Assembly: GCF_040496035.1 (NCBI RefSeq)
Contig: NZ_JBEPJZ010000001.1
Location: forward strand, 2,294,001-2,358,000
DNA from: Agromyces sp. SYSU T00194
GTDB lineage: Bacteria; Actinomycetota; Actinomycetes; Actinomycetales; Microbacteriaceae
Length of the DNA: 64,000 nucleotides
Direction of reading: 5' to 3'
Made by a program: the position numbers and the translations under genes. The notes beneath the pieces are model-generated. The model was given only the letters and a program-made list of their open reading frames with translations, was not told the DNA's origin and did no database searches. Position 1 is the first letter of the stretch. Every line of letters begins with the position of its first letter. Positions 17,340-25,564 of this stretch are shown one piece after another.

Positions 17340-19037
17340 TCAGCCGATCAGGGCGCGCATGCCGCGGTCGAGGGCGGCAACCCGGGCCGCCGCGGTCGCC
17401 CGGCGCTCGGCCGCGTCACCCGACGCGCTGGACGCGTCGAGGTACGCCTTCAGCTTGGGCTCGGTGCCGCTCGGGCGCACCATGACGCGGGATCCGTCCG
17501 CCAGCACGATGCGCAGCACGTCGCTCGGCGGCAGGTCGCCGAAGCCGTCGGAGAAGTCGTCGATGCGCTCGACGCGCACGTCGCCGATCGCCGCGGGCGG
17601 GTCGGCGCGCAGGCGCGACATGATCTCGCCGATGCGCGAGAGGTCGGTGACCCGCAGCGAGACCTGGCCCGAGGCGAACGCGCCGAAGCGGTCGGCGAAC
17701 TCGTCGAGCCGGTCGGCGACCGTGCGGCCCTCGGCGGCGAGCTCCGCGGCCAGCGAGAGGAATGCGACCGCCGCGGAGATGCCGTCCTTGTCGCGCACCG
17801 TGCCGGGGTTCACGAGGTAGCCGAGCGCCTCCTCGTAGCCGAAGACGAGGTCGGGTGCGCGCGAGATCCACTTGAAGCCCGTGAGCGTCTCGCGGAAGTC
17901 GAGCCCGTACGCCTCGGCGATCACGCCGAGCGCGGGGGACGAGACGATCGAGCACGCGAGCGTGCCGTCGGGCGCGCCGTCGCCCGGGCCGTCCGCGGCC
18001 AGTTCGGCCTGACGCCAGCCGAGGAGCTGGCCGATCTCGTTGCCGGTGAGCCGGCGGTAGCCCGCGTCGGCGGAGGCGTCGGGGATCGCGACGGCGAGGC
18101 GGTCGGCGTCGGGGTCGTTGGCGATCACCAGGTCGGCGCCGACCTCGCGGCCCTTCGCGAGCGCGAGGTCCATCGCGCCGGGTTCCTCCGGGTTGGGGAA
18201 CGCGACCGTGGGGAACGCCGGATCGGGATCGATCTGCTCGGCGACCAGGGCCGGCTCGTCGAACCCGGCCCGCTGCAGCACGCGCCGGGTGGTCTCCCAG
18301 CCGACGCCGTGCATGGCCGTGTAGACGGCGACCGGCTGCGCGCGCGGCGGCACCGCGACCCGGGCCGTCGCCTCGACGTACGCGTCGACGACCGACTCGT
18401 CGGCCGTCTCGAACTCCGCGCGCGGCAGCAGCGGCACCTGCGTGCCCGCGGCCACCGCGAGGATGTGCTCGGCGATCTCGCGATCGGTCGGCGAGACGAT
18501 CTGCGAGCCATGGTCGTCGCCGCCGAGGTAGACCTTGTAGCCGTTGTCGTTCGGCGGGTTGTGCGAGGCCGTGACCATCACGCCCGCGCTGGTGCCGAGG
18601 TGGCGCACGGCGAACGCGAGCACCGGGGTCGGCAGCAGCCGCGGCAGCAGGATGGCGCGCACCCCGGCGCCGGCGAGGATCGCGGCGGAGTCCTCGGCGA
18701 ACACCCGCGAGTTGCGGCGGCCGTCGAAGCCGATCACGACCGACGGCGTCTCGCCCTCGGCGGCGTGCTCGCACAGGAAGGCGGCGAGCCCGGCGGCGGC
18801 CTGCGACACGAGCACCCGGTTCATGCGGTTCGGCCCGGCCGCGATCTCGCCCCGGAGCCCGGCGGTGCCGAAGTCGAGGCGCGAGTCGAACCGGTCGTGC
18901 AGGTCGCGTTCGGCATCGGGGTCGCCGGCGCGCGCGCGCTCGAGCAGTGCGCCGAGCTCCTCGCGGGTCTCGGGGTCGGGGTCCTGGTCGAGCCACGCCT
19001 CGGCGCGGGCGATGAGTCCCTCTGCGATGTCGGCCAT
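17340..19037 (-). CDS. Phosphohexomutase-family enzyme (PmmB-like; possible phosphopentomutase)
   Basis: 565 aa, the length of the PGM2/PmmB branch of the alpha-D-phosphohexomutase superfamily. The catalytic phosphoserine is S158 in T-A-S-H-N-P-P, the metal loop is D-P-D-A-D-R, and the phosphate-binding loop R-P-S-G-T-E-P-K is near the C-terminus. The N-terminal L-D-F-G-T-A-G-L-R-G block is typical. It lies 3 bp downstream of purine nucleoside phosphorylase, which releases ribose-1-phosphate, so pentose-1-phosphate to pentose-5-phosphate isomerisation is a reasonable alternative to phosphomannomutase. No deoB-type phosphopentomutase is seen in the window. Confidence 0.9.
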   Translation of the reverse strand: MADIAEGLIARAEAWLDQDPDPETREELGALLERARAGDPDAERDLHDRFDSRLDFGTAGLRGEIAAGPNRMNRVLVSQAAAGLAAFLCEHAAEGETPSVVIGFDGRRNSRVFAEDSAAILAGAGVRAILLPRLLPTPVLAFAVRHLGTSAGVMVTASHNPPNDNGYKVYLGGDDHGSQIVSPTDREIAEHILAVAAGTQVPLLPRAEFETADESVVDAYVEATARVAVPPRAQPVAVYTAMHGVGWETTRRVLQRAGFDEPALVAEQIDPDPAFPTVAFPNPEEPGAMDLALAKGREVGADLVIANDPDADRLAVAIPDASADAGYRRLTGNEIGQLLGWRQAELAADGPGDGAPDGTLACSIVSSPALGVIAEAYGLDFRETLTGFKWISRAPDLVFGYEEALGYLVNPGTVRDKDGISAAVAFLSLAAELAAEGRTVADRLDEFADRFGAFASGQVSLRVTDLSRIGEIMSRLRADPPAAIGDVRVERIDDFSDGFGDLPPSDVLRIVLADGSRVMVRPSGTEPKLKAYLDASSASGDAAERRATAAARVAALDRGMRALIG

Positions 19038-19040
19038 CGC

Positions 19041-19868
19041 CTACAGCTCCGCGACGATCCGGGCCAGCAGCGACGAGATGACCGATCCGGCAGCGCGACC
19101 GGCCTCGATCACCTCCTCGTGGCTGAGCGGCGTGGCCTGGATGCCCGCGGCGAGGTTCGTGATGAGCGACATGCCGAGGATCTCCATGCCCGCCTGCCGG
19201 GCGGCGATCGCCTCGAGCGCCGTGGACATGCCCACGATGTCGCCGCCGATGGTCTTCGCCATCTGCACCTCGGCCGGCGTCTCGTAGTGCGGCCCGCGGA
19301 ACTGGGTGTAGACGCCCTCGTGGAGGCCGGGGTCGACCGTGTGCGCGAGGTCGCGCAGGCGCTGTGCGTAGAGGTCCGTGAGGTCGACGAAGGTGGCGCC
19401 CTCGAGGGGCGAGTCGGCAGTGAGGTTGAGGTGGTCGCGGATCAGCACCGGCGTGCCCGGGGGCCAGTCCTCGTGGATGCTGCCGGCGCCGTTGGTGAGG
19501 ATCATGACGGATGCCCCGGTGGCGGCGGCCGTGCGCACCGAGTGCACCACGCGGCGCACGCCGTGCCCCTCGTAGTAGTGCGTGCGCGCGCCGATCACGA
19601 GCGCGCGCTTCCCGCTCGGCAGGAGGATCGAGCGCAGCGTGCCGACGTGTCCCTCCAGGGCGGGCTCGCCGAAGCCCGTGATGTCGGTCGCCGGAAGCGT
19701 GTGGGTCGTCTCGCCGATGAGGTCGGCGGCCTTGCCCCAGCCGCTGCCGAGGGTCAGCGCGATGTCGTGCCGGTCGACGCCGGTCGCCTCCGCGATCTGT
19801 GCGGCGGCGGTGCGGGCGACCTCGAACGGGTCGGCTGCGGGGTCGTCGAGCGGATTCGGTGCGTGCAT
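19041..19868 (-). CDS. punA: Purine nucleoside phosphorylase (trimeric class)
   Basis: 275 aa. It cleaves inosine and guanosine with phosphate to base and ribose-1-phosphate. Family blocks seen are L-G-S-G-W-G-K, the R-T-H-Y-Y-E-G-H phosphate-site histidine motif, and the M-S-T-A-L-E and S-L-I-T-N-L-A-A-G stretches near the C-terminus. It is upstream of the phosphosugar mutase in the same direction, and a -10 hexamer ends 6 nt before its ATG. A palindrome shared with the nucleoside importer promoter region lies about 40 bp upstream. Confidence 0.95.
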   Translation of the reverse strand: MHAPNPLDDPAADPFEVARTAAAQIAEATGVDRHDIALTLGSGWGKAADLIGETTHTLPATDITGFGEPALEGHVGTLRSILLPSGKRALVIGARTHYYEGHGVRRVVHSVRTAAATGASVMILTNGAGSIHEDWPPGTPVLIRDHLNLTADSPLEGATFVDLTDLYAQRLRDLAHTVDPGLHEGVYTQFRGPHYETPAEVQMAKTIGGDIVGMSTALEAIAARQAGMEILGMSLITNLAAGIQATPLSHEEVIEAGRAAGSVISSLLARIVAEL

Positions 19869-19874
19869 GGTGCC

Positions 19875-19880
19875 ATGCTA
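19875..19880 (-). promoter_or_regulatory. -10 hexamer, leaderless-type promoter of punA
   Basis: TAGCAT on the minus strand, then GGCACC, then the ATG at 19868. A GTGCTC half-site (19883-19888, minus reading) abuts it. Confidence 0.55.
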
Positions 19881-19909
19881 CTGAGCACCCCCGTTCGGGT
19901 GTCGCCGGC

Positions 19910-19925
19910 GTGCTCGCATGAGCAC
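19910..19925. promoter_or_regulatory. Palindromic operator candidate upstream of punA
   Basis: GTGCTC-GCAT-GAGCAC, the same 6-bp arms as at 6930-6945 with a different spacer. It lies about 30 bp upstream of the punA -10 hexamer, and a further half-site overlaps the spacer region. Confidence 0.45.
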
Positions 19926-20066
19926 GGGCGCGACGGATGCCGCTCCGTCGAGGCATCCGCTCGCCGACGCTCCCCGCGCCGGGCAGCGCTTCGTGCGACG
20001 GTCGGGCGCCGCGCCGGGGCATCCGCTCGTTTGCCCGCCTTTCCGCGGCTGCGCCAGAATGGTCGC

Positions 20067-21503
20067 ATGGCCTACGAGTTCGAGCGCACCCAGCGGATCG
20101 CAGTGCTCGGGGGTGGGCCCGGCGGGTACGAGGCCGCGCTCACGGCAGCCCAGCTCGGGGCGGAGGTCACGCTCGTCGAGCGCGTCGGCGTCGGCGGCTC
20201 GGCCGTGCTCACCGACGTGGTGCCCTCGAAGTCGCTCATCGCGACCGCCGAGGCGTCGAACGCGGTCAAGGAGGCGGCCGACCTCGGCGTGCAGTTCTAC
20301 GCGCGCGGCGAGTCGGGCAAGCCGATCCGGCCCGAGGTCGCCATCAACCTGTCGGCCGTGAACAAGCGGCTGCTCGGGCTCGCGCGGCAGCAGTCGGAGG
20401 ACATGCGCGCCAACCTGCTCGACGCGGGCGTGCGCATCGTGCAGGGCGAGGGCCGCCTCGACGGGCGCGACGCCGTCACCGTGTCGACCGCTCCGGGCGA
20501 CGAGGGCACCGACTTCGACCGCATCGAGGCCGACACGATCGTCGTCTCGGTCGGGGCGAGCCCGCGCGTGCTGCCGTCGGCGGTGCCCGACGGCGAACGC
20601 ATCCTCACCTGGACCCAGCTCTACCAGCTGCAGACCATCCCCAAGCACCTGATCGTCGTCGGATCCGGCGTCACCGGTGCCGAGTTCGCGTCGGCGTACC
20701 GGGCGCTCGGCGCCGAGGTCACGCTCATCTCGAGCCGCGATCAGGTGCTCCCCGGCGAGGACGCCGACGCCGCCGCCGTCATCGAGAAGGTCTTCAAGCG
20801 CAACGGCATGCACGTGATGAACAAGTCGCGCGCCGAGTCGGTCGTGCTGGCCGGCGACGGGGTCGTGGCCACGCTGACCGACGGACGCACCGTCGAGGGG
20901 TCGCACTGCCTGATGGCGGTCGGCTCGATCCCGAACACGAAGGACATCGGGCTGGCCGAGGCCGGGGTGCAGCTCACCACGAGCGGCCACATCCGCGTGA
21001 ACCGCGTGGCGCGCACCTCGATCCCGAACATCTACGCAGCCGGCGACTGCACGACCTTCCCGCCGCTCGCGTCGGTCGCGTCGATGCAGGGGCGCACGGC
21101 GATCTTCCACGCCATGGGCGACATCGTGAACCCGCCCGAGGAGCGCAACATCACCTCGAACATCTTCACGCAGCCCGAGATCGCGACCGTCGGCTGGAAC
21201 CAGAAGCAGATCGACGACGGCATCGCCCAGGGCGTGATCTACAAGCTGCCGCTCGCGTCGAATCCGCGCGCGAAGATGATGGGCATCCGCGACGGCTTCG
21301 TGAAGCTGTTCGCGCGCACCGGCTCGGGCACCGTGATCGGCGGCGTCATCGTGGCGCCGAAGGCCTCCGAGCTCATCCTGCCGCTGACGATCGCGGTCGA
21401 GCAGCGCCTGACGGTCGACGAGGTGGCCGAGGCGTTCCCCGTCTACCCGTCGCTCTCGGGCTCGCTCACCGACGCCGCGCGCGCCCTGCACATCGTGCAG
21501 TAG
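20067..21503 (+). CDS. lpdA: LpdA-like NAD(P)H quinone reductase (flavoprotein disulfide reductase fold)
   Basis: 478 aa. The fold is that of dihydrolipoamide dehydrogenase: an FAD motif V-L-G-G-G-P-G-G-Y-E near residues 12-21, a second nucleotide motif V-V-G-S-G-V-T-G-A-E, the G-D-C-T flavin block and a C-terminal dimerisation domain. The redox-active cysteine pair is missing; the corresponding segment reads G-G-S-A-V-L-T-D-V-V-P-S-K. This matches mycobacterial LpdA (Rv3303c type), a NAD(P)H:quinone oxidoreductase rather than an E3 subunit. The ATG at 20067 has a CAGAAT element 6 nt upstream, a weak leaderless-type -10. Confidence 0.9.
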   Translation: MAYEFERTQRIAVLGGGPGGYEAALTAAQLGAEVTLVERVGVGGSAVLTDVVPSKSLIATAEASNAVKEAADLGVQFYARGESGKPIRPEVAINLSAVNKRLLGLARQQSEDMRANLLDAGVRIVQGEGRLDGRDAVTVSTAPGDEGTDFDRIEADTIVVSVGASPRVLPSAVPDGERILTWTQLYQLQTIPKHLIVVGSGVTGAEFASAYRALGAEVTLISSRDQVLPGEDADAAAVIEKVFKRNGMHVMNKSRAESVVLAGDGVVATLTDGRTVEGSHCLMAVGSIPNTKDIGLAEAGVQLTTSGHIRVNRVARTSIPNIYAAGDCTTFPPLASVASMQGRTAIFHAMGDIVNPPEERNITSNIFTQPEIATVGWNQKQIDDGIAQGVIYKLPLASNPRAKMMGIRDGFVKLFARTGSGTVIGGVIVAPKASELILPLTIAVEQRLTVDEVAEAFPVYPSLSGSLTDAARALHIVQ

Positions 21504-21798
21504 CGCCCGTCCGCCGGCCGGCCCGCCACCCGCCGCGTGGTGTGTCGCTTTTCAGGACGCCGGGATGAGCGGTGGAGGGTTCGGGCGCGCCCGGGCCGGT
21601 GGGCGCACGGATCGTGCGTGCTCCCAGGTCTGGAAGCAGCATCCGTGCCAGTCCCTGTCGTGGACTCCTGAGAACGGACGCCGTCGCTCGGTGGGCAGAT
21701 GTCGGGGACGCTCCTCCACAGGGCGCCGGCGGCGAGCTGTGCGTGGGTCGCGCGCGGGCGACCGCAGGGCGCCGACGAGCTGCGGCAGCCTGACGGGC
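21504..21798. other. Gap between lpdA and the nuclease-domain gene
   Basis: 295 bp. It contains the first AT-rich repeat unit (21547-21557) and is open in the nuclease frame, but the upstream residues are Arg/Gly/Ser-rich without family character, so it is read as non-coding leader. A weak -10-like CAGCCT lies 7 nt before the chosen ATG. Confidence 0.5.
21547..21557 (+). repeat. Repeat unit GCTTTTCAGGA, left copy
   Basis: An 11-bp element with a T-run unusual for this GC-rich sequence. A perfect inverted copy lies at 22929-22939 and a 10-bp direct copy at 22812-22821, so the units bracket the nuclease-domain gene. Confidence 0.6.
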
Positions 21799-22731
21799 AT
21801 GCGACGGGTCGTGGAGACAGTGGATCGGTTCGGTGGAATCGCCACCCGGCGGCAGCTGCTGGCGGAGGGGCACTCGCCGGCTCGGCTGGCGGCGGCGGTG
21901 CACGCGGGCGCGCTGCAACGCGTACGACGCGCGCACTACGCGAGTCCGGCCGCAGCACGAGCGGCCGTCGTCGCAGTCCGCGTCGGCGGGCGACTCGGGT
22001 GCGTGAGCGCCGCAGCGAGCCTCGGGGTGTGGGCCGGGTCCGAGGACGCCGTGCATGTGGCGCTGCCGGCGAACGCCGGGCGGCTGCGCACGAGGCATCC
22101 GCTCGGCGAAGCGCGGGGCGCACCGCAGGGCGCGGACGATGAGGCGGGCATCCGCTCGGACCTGCATGCCGAGGAGGTCGTGCTCCACTGGTGCGAGGAG
22201 GCGGTGGGCGAGCGACCGCGGGCGGCGAGCGCATGGCGCACCGACATCCGCTCCGCCCTCGAGCAGGTCGCCGGCTGCCAGCCGAGGGGGGACGTGCTCG
22301 CGGCATTCGAATCCGCCGTGGCACGGCGGCTGCTCCCCCTCGAGGAGGCGCGCACCATGCTGGCCGCGCACGGCGGCTGGCACCGGGAGCAGTCGGTGCT
22401 GCTGACCGACCTCGCCGGATCGGGCGCCGAGACCCACGTGGCGCTGCTGCTGCGCCGCCTCGGCCTGGTCTACCTCCAGCAGGTGTGGGTCGACGGCGTC
22501 GGTCGCGTCGACTTCCTGGTCGGCGGGGTGCTGGTGGTCGAGGTGGACGGTCGCGCGTTCCACAGCTCGCTGGCCGCGTTCGAGGAGGACCGCCGGCGCG
22601 ACGGTGAGCTCCTGGCCCGCGGAATCCCGACCCTGCGGGTCACGGCGCGCGAGGTGCTCGCCGATCCGGACGCGGTGGGACTGCGGGTCCTCCGAGTGCT
22701 GGAACGCGCCGGCGTGCGACGCGCCGCCTGA
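21799..22731 (+). CDS. Endonuclease-domain (DUF559-like) protein with AbiEi-like N-terminus
   Basis: 310 aa. The first 50 residues (F-G-G-I-A-T-R-R-Q-L-L-A-E-G-H-S) resemble the winged-helix domain of AbiEi-type antitoxins and related regulators. The last 100 residues look like a small PD-(D/E)XK/Vsr-like nuclease fold: V-D-F-L-V-G-G-V-L-V-V-E-V-D-G followed by a conserved D-R-R-R-D and a Leu-R-V-T end. Such two-part proteins are common and often multicopy in actinobacteria; their function is not established. No partner toxin gene is adjacent. The ATG at 21799 is chosen because similarity starts there. Short inverted repeats flank the gene. Confidence 0.75.
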   Translation: MRRVVETVDRFGGIATRRQLLAEGHSPARLAAAVHAGALQRVRRAHYASPAAARAAVVAVRVGGRLGCVSAAASLGVWAGSEDAVHVALPANAGRLRTRHPLGEARGAPQGADDEAGIRSDLHAEEVVLHWCEEAVGERPRAASAWRTDIRSALEQVAGCQPRGDVLAAFESAVARRLLPLEEARTMLAAHGGWHREQSVLLTDLAGSGAETHVALLLRRLGLVYLQQVWVDGVGRVDFLVGGVLVVEVDGRAFHSSLAAFEEDRRRDGELLARGIPTLRVTAREVLADPDAVGLRVLRVLERAGVRRAA

Positions 22732-22740
22732 CGTGCCGCG

Positions 22741-22794
22741 GCGGCTGCCGGTGCACGGCGTCGGGCGCCGGGCGGCTGCCGGTGCACGGCGTCG
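22741..22794 (+). repeat. Two 23-bp direct repeats
   Basis: Identical 23-bp units at 22741-22763 and 22772-22794, 31 bp apart start to start, beginning 10 bp after the nuclease-gene stop. Both contain GTGCACGGCGTCG. Confidence 0.8.
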
Positions 22795-22811
22795 TCGCGC
22801 CGGGGTGCTCC

Positions 22812-22821
22812 CTTTTCAGGA
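22812..22821 (+). repeat. Repeat unit CTTTTCAGGA, middle copy
   Basis: A ten-base match to the left unit, within an imperfect palindrome CTCC-CTTTTCA-GGAG at 22808-22822. Confidence 0.6.
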
Positions 22822-22867
22822 GTGGGACAGCGGGCGCCAGCGGGATGCGTCGTTCGCACCGCCGCCG

Positions 22868-22913
22868 CGCAACGATCCGCAGTACGGGGCCGGTTCAGCG
22901 GGGGATCGTTGCG
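22868..22913. other. Inverted repeat (hairpin) downstream of nuclease gene
   Basis: CGCAACGATCC at 22868-22878 pairs perfectly with 22903-22913 across a 24-nt loop. It lies between the convergent nuclease and carboxylase genes; no U-run follows on either strand. Confidence 0.6.
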
Positions 22914-22928
22914 GGGCCGGTCGGAGGC

Positions 22929-22939
22929 TCCTGAAAAGC
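22929..22939 (-). repeat. Repeat unit GCTTTTCAGGA, right inverted copy
   Basis: The plus strand reads TCCTGAAAAGC, the exact reverse complement of the left unit at 21547-21557. Confidence 0.6.
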
Positions 22940-22977
22940 GAACCCGCCAGAAGCGCGAGCGGCGCGGGCGGCTGCGG

Positions 22978-24744
22978 TCAGGCGTCGTCGATGGCGAGCA
23001 GGAGGTGACCGCTCGAGACGGTCGCGCCGACCACGGCGTTGACCACGCTCACGACGCCGTCCTTGTGGGCGGCGATCGGCTGCTCCATCTTCATGGCCTC
23101 GAGCACGAGGATGAGGTCGCCCTTGACGACCTGCTGGCCCGGCTCGACGACGACCTTCACGACGGTCGCCTGCATCGGCGCCTTCACCGCGTCGCCCGAG
23201 CCCGTATCGACCGCGTGTCCGCCCGAGCGGCGGCGCGGCGCGGGGCCGGCGGTCGGCTGCACCGAGGTCGCGGCGAACCGCTTCGGAATGGACACCGCGA
23301 TGCGGCGGCCGTCGGCCTCGACGACGACCTCCTCGCGCGCGGCCGGGCCGGTCGGCTCGGCGAGCTCGCCCGACCACGGCTCGAGGCGGTTGTCGTACTC
23401 GGTCTCGATCCAGCGCGTGAAGACCGTGAACGGCTCGCCGTCGGTCGGCGCGAACGCCTCGTTGCGCACGATGTCGCGGTGGAACGGCAGCACGGTCGGC
23501 AGCCCTGCGACCTCGAACTCGTCGAGGGCGCGGCGGGCGCGCTCGAGCGCGTGCTCGCGCGAGGAGCCGGTGACGATGAGCTTGGCCAGCAGCGAATCGA
23601 ACGCGCCGGAGATCTCGTCGCCGGTGGTCACGCCCGAGTCGATGCGCACGCCGGGGCCGCCGGGGAAGCGCAGCTGGTGCACGGGGCCGGGGGCGGGCAG
23701 GAAGTTGCGGCCCGGGTCCTCGCCGTTGATGCGGAACTCGAACGAGTGGCCGTGGGCCACCGGGTCGTCGTAGTCGAGCGTGCCGCCCTCGGCGATGCGG
23801 AACTGCTCGCGCACGAGGTCGAGGCCCGTCACCTCCTCGGAGACCGGGTGCTCCACCTGCAGGCGGGTGTTCACCTCGAGGAACGACACGGTGCCGTCGG
23901 CGCCGATGAGGAACTCGCAGGTGCCGGCGCCGAGGTAGCCGACCTCGCGCAGGATCGCCTTGGACGACTCGTACAGCAGCCGGGTCTGCTCCTCGGTGAG
24001 CCAGGGGGCCGGTGCCTCCTCGACGAGCTTCTGGTGGCGGCGCTGGAGCGAGCAGTCGCGGGTCGAGACGACCACGACGTTGCCCGCCGCGTCGGCGAGG
24101 CACTGCGTCTCGACGTGGCGCGGCTCGTCGAGGTACTTCTCGACGAAGCACTCGCCGCGGCCGAACGCGGCGACGGCCTCGCGGGTGGCCGAGTCGAAGA
24201 GCTCGGGCACCTCCTCGCGGGTGCGGGCGACCTTGAGGCCGCGTCCGCCGCCGCCGAACGCCGCCTTGATGGCGACGGGCAGGCCGTGCTGGTCGACGAA
24301 GTCGAGCACCTCCGCGGCGTCGGCCACGGGGTTGAGCGTGCCGGGGGCGAGCGGCGCGCCCACCTTCTCGGCGATGTGCCGGGCGGAGACCTTGTCGCCG
24401 AGCTGCTCGATGGCCTCGGGCGACGGGCCGATCCAGGTGAGGCCCGCGGCGATGACCGCGCGGGCGAAGTCGGAGTTCTCGGCGAGGAAGCCGTAGCCGG
24501 GGTGCACGGCGTCGGCGCCGGAGCGGCGGGCGATCGAGAGCAGCTTGTCGATGACGAGGTAGGTCTCGGCGCTCGTGGTGCCCTCGAGGGCGTACGCCTC
24601 GTCGGCGAGCTTGACGTGCCGCGCGTCGCGGTCCTGGTCGGCGTAGACGGCGACCGACCCGATTCCGGAGTCGCGGGCGGCACGGATGACCCGGACGGCG
24701 ATCTCGCCCCGGTTCGCGATGAGGACCTTGGTGATGCGCGGCAT
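22978..24744 (-). CDS. accA3: Acyl-CoA carboxylase alpha subunit (biotin carboxylase plus biotin carrier)
   Basis: 588 aa, the actinobacterial fused alpha chain. The N-terminal 450 residues are a biotin carboxylase ATP-grasp enzyme with the glycine-rich F-G-G-G-G-R-G loop, [11 protein letters not shown] and the [16 protein letters not shown] start. The C-terminal 80 residues are the biotinyl carrier domain, with biotin on K552 in E-A-M-K-M. It supplies carboxybiotin to beta subunits that make malonyl- or methylmalonyl-CoA. The matching epsilon, beta and biotin-ligase genes are 5-8 kb away. A -10 hexamer 8 nt before the ATG suggests a leaderless mRNA. Confidence 0.96.
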   Translation of the reverse strand: MPRITKVLIANRGEIAVRVIRAARDSGIGSVAVYADQDRDARHVKLADEAYALEGTTSAETYLVIDKLLSIARRSGADAVHPGYGFLAENSDFARAVIAAGLTWIGPSPEAIEQLGDKVSARHIAEKVGAPLAPGTLNPVADAAEVLDFVDQHGLPVAIKAAFGGGGRGLKVARTREEVPELFDSATREAVAAFGRGECFVEKYLDEPRHVETQCLADAAGNVVVVSTRDCSLQRRHQKLVEEAPAPWLTEEQTRLLYESSKAILREVGYLGAGTCEFLIGADGTVSFLEVNTRLQVEHPVSEEVTGLDLVREQFRIAEGGTLDYDDPVAHGHSFEFRINGEDPGRNFLPAPGPVHQLRFPGGPGVRIDSGVTTGDEISGAFDSLLAKLIVTGSSREHALERARRALDEFEVAGLPTVLPFHRDIVRNEAFAPTDGEPFTVFTRWIETEYDNRLEPWSGELAEPTGPAAREEVVVEADGRRIAVSIPKRFAATSVQPTAGPAPRRRSGGHAVDTGSGDAVKAPMQATVVKVVVEPGQQVVKGDLILVLEAMKMEQPIAAHKDGVVSVVNAVVGATVSSGHLLLAIDDA

Positions 24745-24752
24745 GATTCCCC

Positions 24753-24758
24753 AGCCTA
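24753..24758 (-). promoter_or_regulatory. -10 hexamer, leaderless-type promoter of accA3
   Basis: TAGGCT on the minus strand, then 8 nt, then the ATG at 24744. Confidence 0.55.
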
Positions 24759-24888
24759 TTGGCGCGGGGCGCGTGGCCTTTGGTGACGGCGTACAAGAAA
24801 CCCGGCGAAGCGTGGGCGGCGAGCGACAACGACGGCGCGGTGCCGCGTCAGGGCGCTGCGGATGCCGCGGGGCGCATGCGCCGGCTGG

Positions 24889-25527
24889 TCAGGCCCGGTT
24901 CCAGAGCGACGTCCACTCCACCCCGAGCTCGCGCACCAGTTCGCGCAGGGTCGACAGCGACAGCCCCACGACGGTGCTCGGGTCGCCCTCGACCCGGGTG
25001 ATGAACGGACCGCCGAGCGAGTCGACGGTGAACGCGCCGGCGACGGCGAGCGGCTCGCCGGTCGCCACGTAGGCGTCGATCTCGTCGTCGGTGACGTCGG
25101 CGAAGGCGACGGATGCCACGTCGGGGCGCCCGACCGCGGCGCGCGGCGACCCGCCGCGGTGGTCGATGAGCCAGTGGCCCGACCAGAGCTCGCCGCTGCG
25201 GCCGCGCTGCTCGCGCCAGCGGGCGGCGGCGACCTCGGGCCGGTGCGGCTTGCCGTGGATCGTGCCGTCGACGAGGAAGGCGGAGTCGCCGCCCAGGACG
25301 AGCCCGTCGATCGGGTGGCCCTCGTGCACGGCGCCCGACAGCGCCTCGGCCTTGGCGCGCGCGAGCAGCTGCACCATCTCGTCGACGGGGAGGGGGCCGC
25401 GCTCGGCCTCCGTGCGCGCCACCAGGGCCTCCTCGTCGACCCCGGGCGGGAGCGCCACCGGTTCGATGCCCGCCTGCCGCAGCAGCTGCAGCCGGGCGGG
25501 CGAGGTCGACGCGAGGTAGAGGCGCAT
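24889..25527 (-). CDS. maf: Maf family nucleoside triphosphate pyrophosphatase
   Basis: 212 aa. Maf proteins hydrolyse non-canonical or excess nucleoside triphosphates to monophosphates. The diagnostic N-terminus L-Y-L-A-S-T-S-P-A-R-L-Q-L-L is present, as are G-G-D-S-A and the C-terminal V-E-G-D-P-S-T-V-V-G-L block. The ATG at 25527 is placed at the start of family similarity; an in-frame ATG at 25536 is possible, and a CAGGAT element lies 7 nt upstream of the chosen start. The association with acyl-CoA carboxylase genes is a recurrent actinobacterial arrangement. Confidence 0.93.
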   Translation of the reverse strand: MRLYLASTSPARLQLLRQAGIEPVALPPGVDEEALVARTEAERGPLPVDEMVQLLARAKAEALSGAVHEGHPIDGLVLGGDSAFLVDGTIHGKPHRPEVAAARWREQRGRSGELWSGHWLIDHRGGSPRAAVGRPDVASVAFADVTDDEIDAYVATGEPLAVAGAFTVDSLGGPFITRVEGDPSTVVGLSLSTLRELVRELGVEWTSLWNRA

Positions 25528-25564
25528 GCACCCCATCCTGCACCGTCCGTGAGACGCTTGTCGG

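Noticed and set aside
17301..20066. Very long plus-strand reading frame running through the mutase and phosphorylase genes into lpdA
   Set aside because: It is a shadow of minus-strand genes with strong family motifs; the real plus-strand gene starts at 20067.
21565..21798. Longer start for the nuclease-domain protein
   Set aside because: The extra 78 residues are Arg/Ser/Gly-rich without conserved pattern, and the AbiEi-like domain begins at the ATG at 21799.
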